A stretch of DNA of 64,000 nt from Oleispira sp963851095 (lineage in GTDB: Bacteria; Pseudomonadota; Gammaproteobacteria; Pseudomonadales; Oceanobacteraceae): contig CAWKOX010000006.1 in NCBI GenBank assembly GCA_963851095.1, positions 1 to 64,000 on the forward strand. The letters run 5' to 3'. Both the position numbers and the translations under genes were made by a program. Shown piece after piece: positions 35,892 through 44,089 of this stretch. A model generated the notes under the pieces. It saw only the letters and a list, made by a program, of their open reading frames with translations. It ran no database searches and was not told where the DNA came from. Position 1 is the first letter of the stretch, and each line of letters begins with the position of its first letter.

Positions 35892-36866
35892 ATGAATCTG
35901 ATTGCTACAACAACGTTAAAAACTGCATTCTTACTACTCTTCATTGGCTTTTTCGCAAAAGCCAATGCGGGTAATAATGCACTCTCTTGCGCAGCAAAAA
36001 CGGACCTTCAATTTATTGGTGCTATTCCAGAATTTGCGTCTAATAACATTCCGCTGCAAGGTTTCCAATGCCAACATATTCCCTTCTATTCAGGCTTCAA
36101 AGGTAATTGGTTTCCTAGCCCGCCTAAGTTGTATTTTAGTCAAACCACTCGCTTTGTAACCAATGCTATATACTCATCAGAAACCGCCATCGATTCAGAT
36201 TATAGCCAAGATTGGAAAGCAGACCTTTCCATCAAACGCCTTGGTCGTAGCCAGCTTTCAATAATGATGGGGAATAAAAAATGGCAACAAACTCTAGAAG
36301 CAAAAAAAGCCGTCACTCATATCCCATCCTATGCCACTGATTCTGATGACGGAGTCATTATTAATCGTAATCAAAATGCTGTCTTTAAACGCTCTGAGGA
36401 TTATGTGGGTTTAAGCATCGTTTTTCCCTATGATTCAAAACAAGGATTAACCGAAATTCGAGTCCAGCACACGTTAATTACTCAACCCATTCAAGCTAAT
36501 ATCATCTCATTTGAAAAACACAGTTTATTTTCTTCACAAGCTAGAATGAATGAACTGTTAGTGATCAGCCAATCTAACCATAAAGGCCTTAATATTAACT
36601 GGCAGATGGGCTTTGGGATGGGAGAGGTCAAAATGAAGCCTGAAAATGCGGTTAATTTAGCGGCGGAATACAGCGACATACTCAGTTTAAGAGGGCAATT
36701 GGAAATATATTATCAATATAGAATTAATCGCCTGTGGTTTAGTCATGCCGGCTGGAAAAGCGATATTCAATATTGGCAACAGAGTGCAGATAATAAAGAT
36801 TTTCGTCTAGCCAGCGCAAGAACGATGGAACAGCAAATTTTCTTAGGGGTAGGCCTAACGTTTTAA
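35892..36866 (+). CDS. Exported protein of unknown function, possibly an outer-membrane barrel
   Basis: 324 residues. Signal peptide at 1-27 (LKTAFLLLFIGFFAKANA). The mature part is rich in alternating aromatic and polar residues and ends FLGVGLTF, a terminal Phe as in outer-membrane beta-barrels. Two Cys near the N-terminus (SCAAK, FQCQHIP) could form a disulfide. No enzyme motif recognised. It starts 29 bp after bcp on the same strand and is convergent with the AraC gene. The barrel call is inference from composition and terminus. Confidence 0.6.
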   Translation: MNLIATTTLKTAFLLLFIGFFAKANAGNNALSCAAKTDLQFIGAIPEFASNNIPLQGFQCQHIPFYSGFKGNWFPSPPKLYFSQTTRFVTNAIYSSETAIDSDYSQDWKADLSIKRLGRSQLSIMMGNKKWQQTLEAKKAVTHIPSYATDSDDGVIINRNQNAVFKRSEDYVGLSIVFPYDSKQGLTEIRVQHTLITQPIQANIISFEKHSLFSSQARMNELLVISQSNHKGLNINWQMGFGMGEVKMKPENAVNLAAEYSDILSLRGQLEIYYQYRINRLWFSHAGWKSDIQYWQQSADNKDFRLASARTMEQQIFLGVGLTF

Positions 36867-36917
36867 AATCGTTTTAAAGACGCCTAATTCATTTTCTACA
36901 ATGAGAAGGCGGATAGA

Positions 36918-37976
36918 TTAATCAAGGTTTTCATTGAGTTGCTGACGGTACTCTCCAGGAGTCACCGACTGCCAACGTTTAAAGGCCCGATAAAAAGTAC
37001 TGCTTTCAGAAAAACCCAGCTGCAAAGAAATATCCATTAAGGAAAGTTCTTTACGAGCCAATAATGTGAGCGACTGCTGATGTCGATGTTCATCATGCAA
37101 CTTTTGAAAGCTGCTGCCCTGTTCTTGTAATTTACGCTGTAAACTGCGGCCGCTCATGGCAAGCTGCGCCGCTATTTCATCACGACCAATGCCCACATCA
37201 GATATATGCAATTGCTCTTGAACCCTTGTAATGATACTCGGTTCAATTAATCGCTTTAGTTGCGTATCGGCTATTTGCTCATGGACCGCCGCTAACCCTT
37301 GATCAAAGCCAGGTAAAGCTTCTTGGATCAGCGATGTATTTAACTGCATGCTGTTTTGAAGGTGGCCACACTCCACATCACAACCATAAAAAGCCTGATA
37401 TTGAGGCAAGCCATCTTGATAGTTATGAGCCAGTGTCACCTTTATTGGTACGATATCCCGTGAGAATAACCAACCTGCTAAACCGTGTATTGCTACCATA
37501 ACCGCATCAATTTGGTGATAACTGAAGCTACTGGCTGAAGGCGTATAGATAAGCGTCGTTATTTGGTCTTGAGAAACCATCGAAAATACTCCTCCATCGC
37601 TAATCAATCGCTGATATTTTAAAATCTTATCGATAGCGTCTCCCAGCGTTGCGCTGCTGAGCATTGTGGAAGCAAATAACTGAAAATGAGACGGCTTAAG
37701 AGAGCCCCCCACTTTAAAGCCAAACAATGGATCTTGACTGAGCTGTTCAATAGAGCGCCACAGGGCCAATGTATCATCTAGACTCACACGCCCATGATCA
37801 TCACTTAAATCCGCTTTATCAAGCCCAGCATTCATTAGAATGTCGCTTTCATCAAGGCCCTGCGACGCAGCAGCTTGCAAAATACCTCGTACCCATAGCA
37901 ATGATACTGTTTTCAACTCTGCACTCTCATTATTTTTATTCTCATTACATCTATTCAACTTTTCGTATAAGTTCAA
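36918..37976 (-). CDS. AraC-family regulator with arabinose-binding-like N-terminal domain
   Basis: Transcription factor of the OruR/ArgR-like AraC branch. The N-terminal ligand domain has ILMNAGLDKADLSDDHGRV and the FQLFASTMLSSATLGDAI segment; the C-terminal double helix-turn-helix has IAAQLAMSGRSLQRKLQ and ISLQLGFSESSTFYRAFKRW. 352 residues. The N-terminal 15 residues (Asn/Glu/Lys-rich) may be trimmed if an internal start is used. No clear target neighbour; it is convergent with the unknown exported protein gene. Confidence 0.87.
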   Translation of the reverse strand: MNLYEKLNRCNENKNNESAELKTVSLLWVRGILQAAASQGLDESDILMNAGLDKADLSDDHGRVSLDDTLALWRSIEQLSQDPLFGFKVGGSLKPSHFQLFASTMLSSATLGDAIDKILKYQRLISDGGVFSMVSQDQITTLIYTPSASSFSYHQIDAVMVAIHGLAGWLFSRDIVPIKVTLAHNYQDGLPQYQAFYGCDVECGHLQNSMQLNTSLIQEALPGFDQGLAAVHEQIADTQLKRLIEPSIITRVQEQLHISDVGIGRDEIAAQLAMSGRSLQRKLQEQGSSFQKLHDEHRHQQSLTLLARKELSLMDISLQLGFSESSTFYRAFKRWQSVTPGEYRQQLNENLD

Positions 37977-38091
37977 ATATACTGATATTTGCGGGTAAAG
38001 TCTTGCAACTAACGCTTCACGGTGAAATTGAAAAATAAATAGTATAAGTAGAATGCAGAAGGCGGAGAGGCTTTTTACTGTCTGTGAATAG

Positions 38092-38430
38092 CTAGCTTGT
38101 CATTAAGCTATTTCGGTTTTTATAACAATAATTGGTATTGCAATAAATAATGATTTCACGGCCTTTATCTTGAGTTTTAATAATATATAAGTCATCAAAC
38201 CCAGGAGACACATCATTAAAAGCGGCACTGTAAATTTGGCTGGCAAGCAGTCTAAACGAATGCAGATTAAGCGGCTCAGAATCTAAGCGAGAAACAGGTA
38301 CTCCAGAAGAGGACGATGCTTTTTGCAAAAGAGATTGTACAGGCTGATACAAGTTTGAAGTTGCTATGGTTAGACTTGCGATTGATACACTTAAGATAAC
38401 CGCCAAAGAAACTACCGGAATGCGTTTCAT
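38092..38430 (-). CDS. Small exported protein of unknown function
   Basis: 112 residues with an N-terminal hydrophobic segment (VVSLAVILSVSIASLTIATS) that may be a signal peptide or anchor. The C-terminal part has a Cys pair (YCNTNYCY), and is otherwise unremarkable. GGGGG lies about five bases before the ATG at 38430. It stands alone between the AraC gene and DUF2802. I recognise no family. Confidence 0.5.
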   Translation of the reverse strand: MKRIPVVSLAVILSVSIASLTIATSNLYQPVQSLLQKASSSSGVPVSRLDSEPLNLHSFRLLASQIYSAAFNDVSPGFDDLYIIKTQDKGREIIIYCNTNYCYKNRNSLMTS

Positions 38431-38596
38431 GCTAACCCCCTATCCGTTCTATATTAATTTAAGTATAGGTGGGTTCTAGCAATTGGCTCGGATCAATTAG
38501 TAATAAAGGAAACCTGCAAGTATTGAAAATGCATATCGAGACATTGAAATACCGCCTGTCAAAATCACTTTTAAGCAGGCACCTTAAGCACTTAGG

Positions 38597-38989
38597 TTAA
38601 TGTGCCGTTTGTCGGTTCATAGAAACAAGCAACTCCGCTTCTGCCCTAGCAACGCCACAACTGGATACTAGATCGTCAGCCGTTGCGCCCATCCCCACTA
38701 AACGCTGAGCTTGTTGATAGAGCGCCTCATCGGTCGTCGCCAAAGCCGGCTTGCGCTCATTTTCAGCAATGCGTTGTTCTAATTTTTTAACACTACGCCC
38801 CATACCAAAAGTACTTTTACTCATCGCTTCAAAATCATGACGTAACTTATGTATTTCTTGCTTCCAGGTGTCACGGTCATCTTGATACTTTCTTTTTATT
38901 AAGAAAAATCCAGTAACCGTTGCAATAACAAGCAATATATTACTGATCAATAACCAATGAACCATAGACACTGATGATAATAACATCAT
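38597..38989 (-). CDS. DUF2802 membrane-anchored protein
   Basis: 130 residues: an N-terminal membrane helix (LLISNILLVIATVTGFFLI), a coiled-coil-like basic/acidic helix, then the DUF2802 C-terminal motif LVGMGATADDLVSSCGVARAEAELLVSM, a helix-turn-helix-like pattern. It is the usual last gene of the Pseudomonas-type chemotaxis block, next to cheW; role unknown. It follows cheW by 21 bp on the same strand. Confidence 0.8.
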   Translation of the reverse strand: MMLLSSVSMVHWLLISNILLVIATVTGFFLIKRKYQDDRDTWKQEIHKLRHDFEAMSKSTFGMGRSVKKLEQRIAENERKPALATTDEALYQQAQRLVGMGATADDLVSSCGVARAEAELLVSMNRQTAH

Positions 38990-39010
38990 GATTAAAACTC
39001 CTAAATCTGG

Positions 39011-39490
39011 TTAAAAACCAGAAATTTCCATCCACTCCTCATCAGACATAAGCTTTTCTAAATCAACCAAGATTAAAAGCTCATCATTTTTATGACAAAC
39101 ACCTTGAATAAACTTAGCACTTTCATCATTGCCGACATTGGGAGTAGTTTCTATTTCAGACTGGCGTAGGTATACGACCTCAGCCACAGCATCCACCAAG
39201 ATTCCAACAACTTGGTTTTCCGCTTCAATAATTACTATTCTGGTCTGATCCGTTGTCTCTGCATTGGGTAGCGCAAATCGGGAGCGCGTATCGATGACAG
39301 TTACAACATTACCTCGCAGATTAATAATTCCTAATACATACGGAGGTGCACCAGGCACTGGCGCAATCTCTGTATGGCGTAAAACTTCTTGTACCTGCAT
39401 CACGTTAATACCGTAGGATTCATTTTCTAATTGAAAGGTCACCCACTGTAAAATCGGATCCTCTGTACTTTTCGTGGCATTGGCGGACAT
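39011..39490 (-). CDS. cheW: Chemotaxis coupling protein CheW
   Basis: Adapter linking chemoreceptors to CheA. It has a single CheW domain: VTFQLENESYGINVMQVQEVLR, VPGAPPYVLGIINLRGNVVTVID and VGILVDAVAEVV. The NLRG core and Val-rich strands are intact. 159 residues. AGAGAGGAAG lies ahead of the ATG. It is 112 bp downstream of parP; that gap has a small hairpin with CTCTCT/AGAGAG arms (39550-39575 region). Confidence 0.95.
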   Translation of the reverse strand: MSANATKSTEDPILQWVTFQLENESYGINVMQVQEVLRHTEIAPVPGAPPYVLGIINLRGNVVTVIDTRSRFALPNAETTDQTRIVIIEAENQVVGILVDAVAEVVYLRQSEIETTPNVGNDESAKFIQGVCHKNDELLILVDLEKLMSDEEWMEISGF

Positions 39491-39602
39491 AAAACTTCCT
39501 CTCTAAGAAAGATCAAATTAATTGGCTCGCGTCAAAAAACGTATTGCACCTCTCTTAACTATAGTAGAGAGCACAAACTGTACCAGCTTAAATTAAATAT
39601 AT

Positions 39603-40355
39603 TTATACAGGCTTACAACTCTGGTCGACGTACTGTAATAATCCATTTACATCGATTAGCGCACACATTTTTTCAATAACCGTCCCTGCTAGCCACGTTC
39701 GCTTGCCGCGCTCGCCACGCCATTTTATTTCTGACGCATCTAATCGAACAGTATCGTCAATGGATTGGCAGGCTATCGCCCAAGGGGTTTTCTCTAACTG
39801 AATTAAATATTTAAAACCCTGCTCAGATAAAGACTGCTTTCTTTCCGGCATGATTAGCTTAGCCGTATCAATAACCTGCAGGTGGTGCTCGTCCGTGCGA
39901 ACCATTCCCAGATACCACGTAGGTTGACCGACCAAAGACTTAACATCATCCGATGTAACCTCATATACTCCACCCAAAAACAATAAAGGAACGGCAAGTT
40001 TCAAGCCACAGACACTAAAGACCAAACACTCTACACCTTGGCTTGACCACGAATCGGGGTCTGTCAATGATACTGACGTCTGCGCATCAATACCCACTTC
40101 GGGTGAGGTGATGCGTTCAATAACGATTTCGGGGATTTCGACGGGTGCTATTTCAACAGGTGCTATTTCAACAGGTGCGACTGTTACTTCTTCCAATACC
40201 GGTATTTCAATGGTTTTTTCTACTTTCTGCGCTTGTTCAGTTGCTGTGACCAATAACTGATCAAGATAGTTTTGTAGAACACCTTCTACTACATTAACCT
40301 TTGTATCTGCATCTTTAAGGATTAATGGTGCACCATCTGGGCGTATTTTATTCAA
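39603..40355 (-). CDS. parP: ParP, CheW-like array-localisation protein
   Basis: Partner of ParC that in Vibrio ties chemosensory arrays to the cell pole by binding CheA and receptors through a CheW-like C-terminal domain. Here the N-terminus (NVVEGVLQNYLDQLLVTATE) is followed by a Val/Glu/Pro-rich linker with three APVEI repeats and a CheW-like domain (ECLVFSVCGLKLAVPLLFLGGVYEV, WYLGMVRTDEHHLQVIDT). 250 residues. The start is TTG at 40355, overlapping the previous stop; GAGG lies nine bases upstream, suggesting translational coupling. Context parC-x-parP-cheW supports the name. Confidence 0.85.
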   Translation of the reverse strand: MNKIRPDGAPLILKDADTKVNVVEGVLQNYLDQLLVTATEQAQKVEKTIEIPVLEEVTVAPVEIAPVEIAPVEIPEIVIERITSPEVGIDAQTSVSLTDPDSWSSQGVECLVFSVCGLKLAVPLLFLGGVYEVTSDDVKSLVGQPTWYLGMVRTDEHHLQVIDTAKLIMPERKQSLSEQGFKYLIQLEKTPWAIACQSIDDTVRLDASEIKWRGERGKRTWLAGTVIEKMCALIDVNGLLQYVDQSCKPV

Positions 40356-40674
40356 AACACATAGCCTCAGCGGCGAGACTCAAACAACGCTGAGTAATAA
40401 CGGCTTTCAATTTTGATTCGGGTAACTTATTTAAAATACTCAGGCCATTCAATAAATGAATATACTTTATCGTTTCATGGCCTGAACCCAAAGTTTCAGT
40501 CGTCAGCAAATAGCGACCTGCAGCAATGGTATCTTGCGGGCAAATAGGTGGGCTTACGGCCTGCGATAATCTTTCATCCCAGTCACGGTTTTCATCCCAG
40601 ACATTGCTATCCACTAAAAGCATATCGAGGTAACCCGCAATAATCTTCTCGCTACTGAGCTGTTCGACGTTCAT
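40348..40674 (-). CDS. Unknown small protein between parC and parP
   Basis: 108 residues. A perfect AGGAGG lies six bases before the ATG at 40674. It overlaps parC by 23 bp and parP by 8 bp, so it is tightly coupled in the operon. The N-terminal segment SEKIIAGYLDMLLVDSN resembles the ParP N-terminus VVEGVLQNYLDQLLVTAT. The rest (AAGRYLLTTETLGSG, IHLLNGLSILNKL) is helical and matches no family I know. No signal peptide. It may be an extra polar-localisation factor (inference). Confidence 0.72.
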   Translation of the reverse strand: MNVEQLSSEKIIAGYLDMLLVDSNVWDENRDWDERLSQAVSPPICPQDTIAAGRYLLTTETLGSGHETIKYIHLLNGLSILNKLPESKLKAVITQRCLSLAAEAMCFE

Positions 40675-41452
40675 GCTTTACCTCCTCTGCCTGATCCAAC
40701 TCTACTAATAAGTGCCGATAAGCTCGTACCCCACGAGAAGAGCTGTCTAGTTCATTCGGAAATACCCCCTCATGACTGGCATTTCTAAACTTAGTATCAA
40801 TAGGAATAGCTTCTTGCCATACGTGTTCAGGGTAAAGCTGTCTCATTTCTTTTAATGTAATGACAGAAGCTTGGGTTCTGCGATCAAATAATGTTGGCAC
40901 AATGGTATAAGGCAGCTGTCGATTTTGTGAAGACATAACCATTTTTAAGGTATGAACCATACGTTCTAAACCTTTGAGTGCCAGATGCTCTGTTTGCGTA
41001 GGAATAACCAGTCGTTGACATGCAGCCAAAGCATTAACCAATAAGACACCCAATATCGGCGGGGTATCGAGTAAGGCATAATCATAATCATCCCAAAGCT
41101 GGGCTAATGTTTTTGCCAGTACCAATCCCATACCGTCTTGTCCACTAACTTGCCGCTCTAGCGTGGCAAGAGATGTCGTTGCCGGCAATAAGTCGACCCC
41201 TTTGCGCGAAGTTGGTTTAACCACTGTTCGAATATAATCAAGGTCTTTGCAGCGCTGATTAAAAAACAAATCATAAAGACTCGTCTCTAAGCTGTCGGGG
41301 TCATAGCGGAAGTAACTGGTAAGCGAACCGTGTGGATCCAGATCTATAAGAAGAACACGGGCCCCACGCTCTGCGAGCAGACCACCAAGAGAAACAACTG
41401 ATGTTGTTTTTCCGACGCCACCTTTCTGATTTGCTATCGACCAAATTCGCAC
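40652..41452 (-). CDS. parC: ParC, ParA-like ATPase for polar chemotaxis localisation
   Basis: ParA/MinD-family ATPase. The deviant Walker A is NQKGGVGKTTSVV (residues about 8-20), LLIDLDPHGSL is switch I and LLDTPPILGVL is Walker B. 266 residues. In Vibrio and Pseudomonas the ParA homologue in the che operon recruits arrays to the old pole and segregates them. It is called from its place after motCD and before parP/cheW rather than beside a chromosomal parB. Confidence 0.9.
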   Translation of the reverse strand: MRIWSIANQKGGVGKTTSVVSLGGLLAERGARVLLIDLDPHGSLTSYFRYDPDSLETSLYDLFFNQRCKDLDYIRTVVKPTSRKGVDLLPATTSLATLERQVSGQDGMGLVLAKTLAQLWDDYDYALLDTPPILGVLLVNALAACQRLVIPTQTEHLALKGLERMVHTLKMVMSSQNRQLPYTIVPTLFDRRTQASVITLKEMRQLYPEHVWQEAIPIDTKFRNASHEGVFPNELDSSSRGVRAYRHLLVELDQAEEVKHERRTAQ

Positions 41453-41513
41453 GATTTGCCGTCCTTATTTTGACAACGAGATTTATAATACTGTTGCCCT
41501 GCAAGTTTTGTGC

Positions 41514-42218
41514 TCACTTCACTGTTTCCTCTCTCGCCCAAGGCTGATTAAGACTGCCTTGCTTTATTAAAATTTCAACGCGGCGGTTTGCCAAGCGGTG
41601 TTCATTACTATCGTTGGCAAATAGTGGTTTATGATAAGAAAAGCCTATCGCTGCCATTCTTTGTGGAGCAACCCCAAATAATTCAAATGCCCTTACCATT
41701 GCTACCGCTCTTAATGCTGATAAATCCCAATTACTAACAATGCTTCTCGTACTAATTGGAACATCATCGGTATGCCCTTCAATATTTATTTCATTAGGGA
41801 TAGGCCTTACAACTAATGCCAACTCTTCTATCATATCCATCATTTCATCATTTATTTCCCAACCACCTGCCGGAAATAATGTATCGGTTTTTATGCGTAT
41901 TTTTACCCACTCCCCCTCTTGATCAAGAGTAAGATCTTTACTATCAATAAAAACCTGCAGCTGCTGTTTGACCGTTTCATAGAGCGGCATCACACCATTA
42001 TTGTGATCAAGAATCGTCGTCGATACTTCTGGCTGTGGCAGTAGCTGCTGTGTAGGGGTTGTGAATATTCCTTCTAGCGTTTCTTGTACCGCCTGATACT
42101 GCTCTTCGTTTAATGATTTCACGCTGTATAGCATAATAAAGAATGCGCACAGCAACGTCATATAGTCTGCGTATGAAATTAACCAACGATGGCGATCAGG
42201 TCCAGATTGATTGCTCAT
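41514..42218 (-). CDS. motD: Flagellar stator protein MotD (MotB family)
   Basis: Peptidoglycan-anchoring stator subunit. A short N-terminal cytoplasmic tail is followed by one membrane helix with the ion-binding Asp (RWLISYADYMTLLCAFFIML). The C-terminal OmpA domain has IEGHTDDVPIS and NRRVEILI. 234 residues. It overlaps motC by 4 bp. The MotCD type supports movement under load in Pseudomonas. Confidence 0.93.
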   Translation of the reverse strand: MSNQSGPDRHRWLISYADYMTLLCAFFIMLYSVKSLNEEQYQAVQETLEGIFTTPTQQLLPQPEVSTTILDHNNGVMPLYETVKQQLQVFIDSKDLTLDQEGEWVKIRIKTDTLFPAGGWEINDEMMDMIEELALVVRPIPNEINIEGHTDDVPISTRSIVSNWDLSALRAVAMVRAFELFGVAPQRMAAIGFSYHKPLFANDSNEHRLANRRVEILIKQGSLNQPWAREETVK

Positions 42219-42955
42219 AAATCAATACCTTCTAATCGATAACGAATCAGCTGTGGATTAACCCCTTCTCGAATTGCCATCACACCAACAATCATGGCTT
42301 TATGATAACGAGCACGCTGCTGTATAAAACCTCGCAAACGACCTGCAATTGGAATCGCAATTAAGTTTGCCGCCGCTACACCATAAAATGTGGCCACAAA
42401 CGCCGTGGCAATACCTCGTCCTAACTCTTCTGGTTGCTCAAGATTAGATAGAACCTGCATTAAGCCCAGCACCGCCCCAACAATTCCCAAAGTTGGTAAA
42501 TAGCCACCTAAGCTATCAAATACTTCAGCGGCAGAAAGATCTTTTTCTTGATGAGTTTCTATTTCTAAATAAATACTTTTTTCAATAGAGCTGGGTGACT
42601 GACCATCTGCTAGCATGACTAAAGCACGTTTCATTACAGGATCTGACTCCGCTTGAGCAATACCATCTAAGCCTAAAACCCCATCTTTACGATAGGCATT
42701 ACCGCAAGTGGTTAGTTTTGTTAAAAGAAGATCAAGAGAGAAGTGAGGCGGAGCAATAAGCCAGGATGATAATTGCATGGCTCTGACCCCAAGATATGCA
42801 GGCGTCTGAACAGCCAAAGCCAAGAAAGATCCTCCAAAGACAATCAATAACGCAGGCGCATTCCACAAGGCTAATAAAGATCCCCCCTCTAAGACATGCC
42901 CAAATACGACACTAGAGATTGCACCAAAAAGCAATAATATAACTAAACGATCCAT
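42215..42955 (-). CDS. motC: Flagellar stator protein MotC (MotA family)
   Basis: Four-helix stator subunit. Landmarks are LLLFGAISSVVFGHVLEGGS, IVFGGSFLALAVQTP, LGGYLPTLGIVGAVLGLMQVL and GIATAFVATFYGVAAANL with the family Pro and Gly in the third and fourth helices. 246 residues. It shares one base with the end of cheB and overlaps motD, so it is translated with them. Confidence 0.93.
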   Translation of the reverse strand: MDRLVILLLFGAISSVVFGHVLEGGSLLALWNAPALLIVFGGSFLALAVQTPAYLGVRAMQLSSWLIAPPHFSLDLLLTKLTTCGNAYRKDGVLGLDGIAQAESDPVMKRALVMLADGQSPSSIEKSIYLEIETHQEKDLSAAEVFDSLGGYLPTLGIVGAVLGLMQVLSNLEQPEELGRGIATAFVATFYGVAAANLIAIPIAGRLRGFIQQRARYHKAMIVGVMAIREGVNPQLIRYRLEGIDL

Positions 42956-44073
42956 CAGTTTGCCGCCTCAAAAATTTTTGTCCCAATCGTCTCAAGTGAA
43001 AGCACTTTATCGACAATCCCTGTATTAATTACAGCTTTAGGCATACCATAAATAACACAACTGGCTTCGTCCTGAGCCCAGATTGTGCCACCTGCTTGTT
43101 TTAAAAGTTGAGCACCTTCTTTTCCATCCGCCCCCATTCCTGTGAGTATGATTGCCAATGCTTTAGAGCCGAAACTCTTTGCCGCAGACGCAAGTGCTAT
43201 ATCAACACTTGGCCGATAGCTAATACGTTCATTGCTTTCATGGATTCTAATACTGCCACCATTTCGGCGATCCACCATTAATTGCATTCCACCGGGAGCA
43301 ACATATACATGCCCAGCCTGTAATTGATTGCCGTTCTTAGCTTCCGATATACTTAAAGGACTTAAATTATTTAACCGTTCTGCAAAGGCTTTTGTAAAGG
43401 AACCCGGCATATGTTGAACAATGACGATTGGCTTAGAAAATGACTCAGGAATTTGCTTAAAGATAGTTTGAAGCGCCGCAGGGCCACCCGTTGATGTGCC
43501 AATAATAACCACTTCAATATGGCGCAATGATTTTTCTCGACAACTAAAGCGATTATTAAGTTGAGATGTTTTTTCAGCGACTGAATCAATGTTTACTGGA
43601 GAGTAAGTCGGTAGTGAGCTAGGCCTAGAAGATAGGTTGTCTATTTTATGTGTAGCCCTGCCTCGTGTCGCAGCGACCTCACAAATTTTATCGGTCAAGG
43701 TTTTATGTAATTGAGCTTCTGAAGCAGCGATTGCATCAAAGCGTTTAGATAAAAAATCAATAGCTCCCGCATCTAATGCATCTAGGGTAATGCGAGCGCC
43801 TTCATAAGTTAAAGACGAAAACATCAAAATCGGTATTGGACACTGGCGCATGATTTCTCGGACCGCAGTAACGCCATCCATAACCGGCATCTCGTAATCC
43901 ATAGTAATGACATCAGGTTTTAGTGCCAATGCCTTTTCAATCCCCTCACGACCATTGCTCGCAGTGGCAACTACCTCCAAGCGAGCATCGGCATTAATAA
44001 TTTCAGTTACGCGGCGTTGAAAAAAACCAGAATCATCAACCACTAATACCTTTAGTTTTTTGGAAAGTACCAC
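42955..44073 (-). CDS. cheB: Chemotaxis protein-glutamate methylesterase CheB
   Basis: Response regulator that removes receptor methyl groups. The receiver (residues about 7-125) has VVDDS, phospho-Asp in DVITMDYEMPVMDG and Lys in DFLSKRF. The esterase domain (about 185-372) has the Ser in IGTSTGGPAALQ, His in VQHMPGSFT and Asp in LTGMGADGKEG. 372 residues. It follows cheA by 16 bp. A second CheB domain occurs in the fusion at the right end of the window. Confidence 0.96.
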   Translation of the reverse strand: MVLSKKLKVLVVDDSGFFQRRVTEIINADARLEVVATASNGREGIEKALALKPDVITMDYEMPVMDGVTAVREIMRQCPIPILMFSSLTYEGARITLDALDAGAIDFLSKRFDAIAASEAQLHKTLTDKICEVAATRGRATHKIDNLSSRPSSLPTYSPVNIDSVAEKTSQLNNRFSCREKSLRHIEVVIIGTSTGGPAALQTIFKQIPESFSKPIVIVQHMPGSFTKAFAERLNNLSPLSISEAKNGNQLQAGHVYVAPGGMQLMVDRRNGGSIRIHESNERISYRPSVDIALASAAKSFGSKALAIILTGMGADGKEGAQLLKQAGGTIWAQDEASCVIYGMPKAVINTGIVDKVLSLETIGTKIFEAAN

Positions 44074-44089
44074 AATATAAAATCACCCC

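Noticed and set aside
36867..36917. CGCCT...AGGCG inverted repeat between convergent genes
   Set aside because: Long loop and no T-run on either strand; not a convincing terminator.
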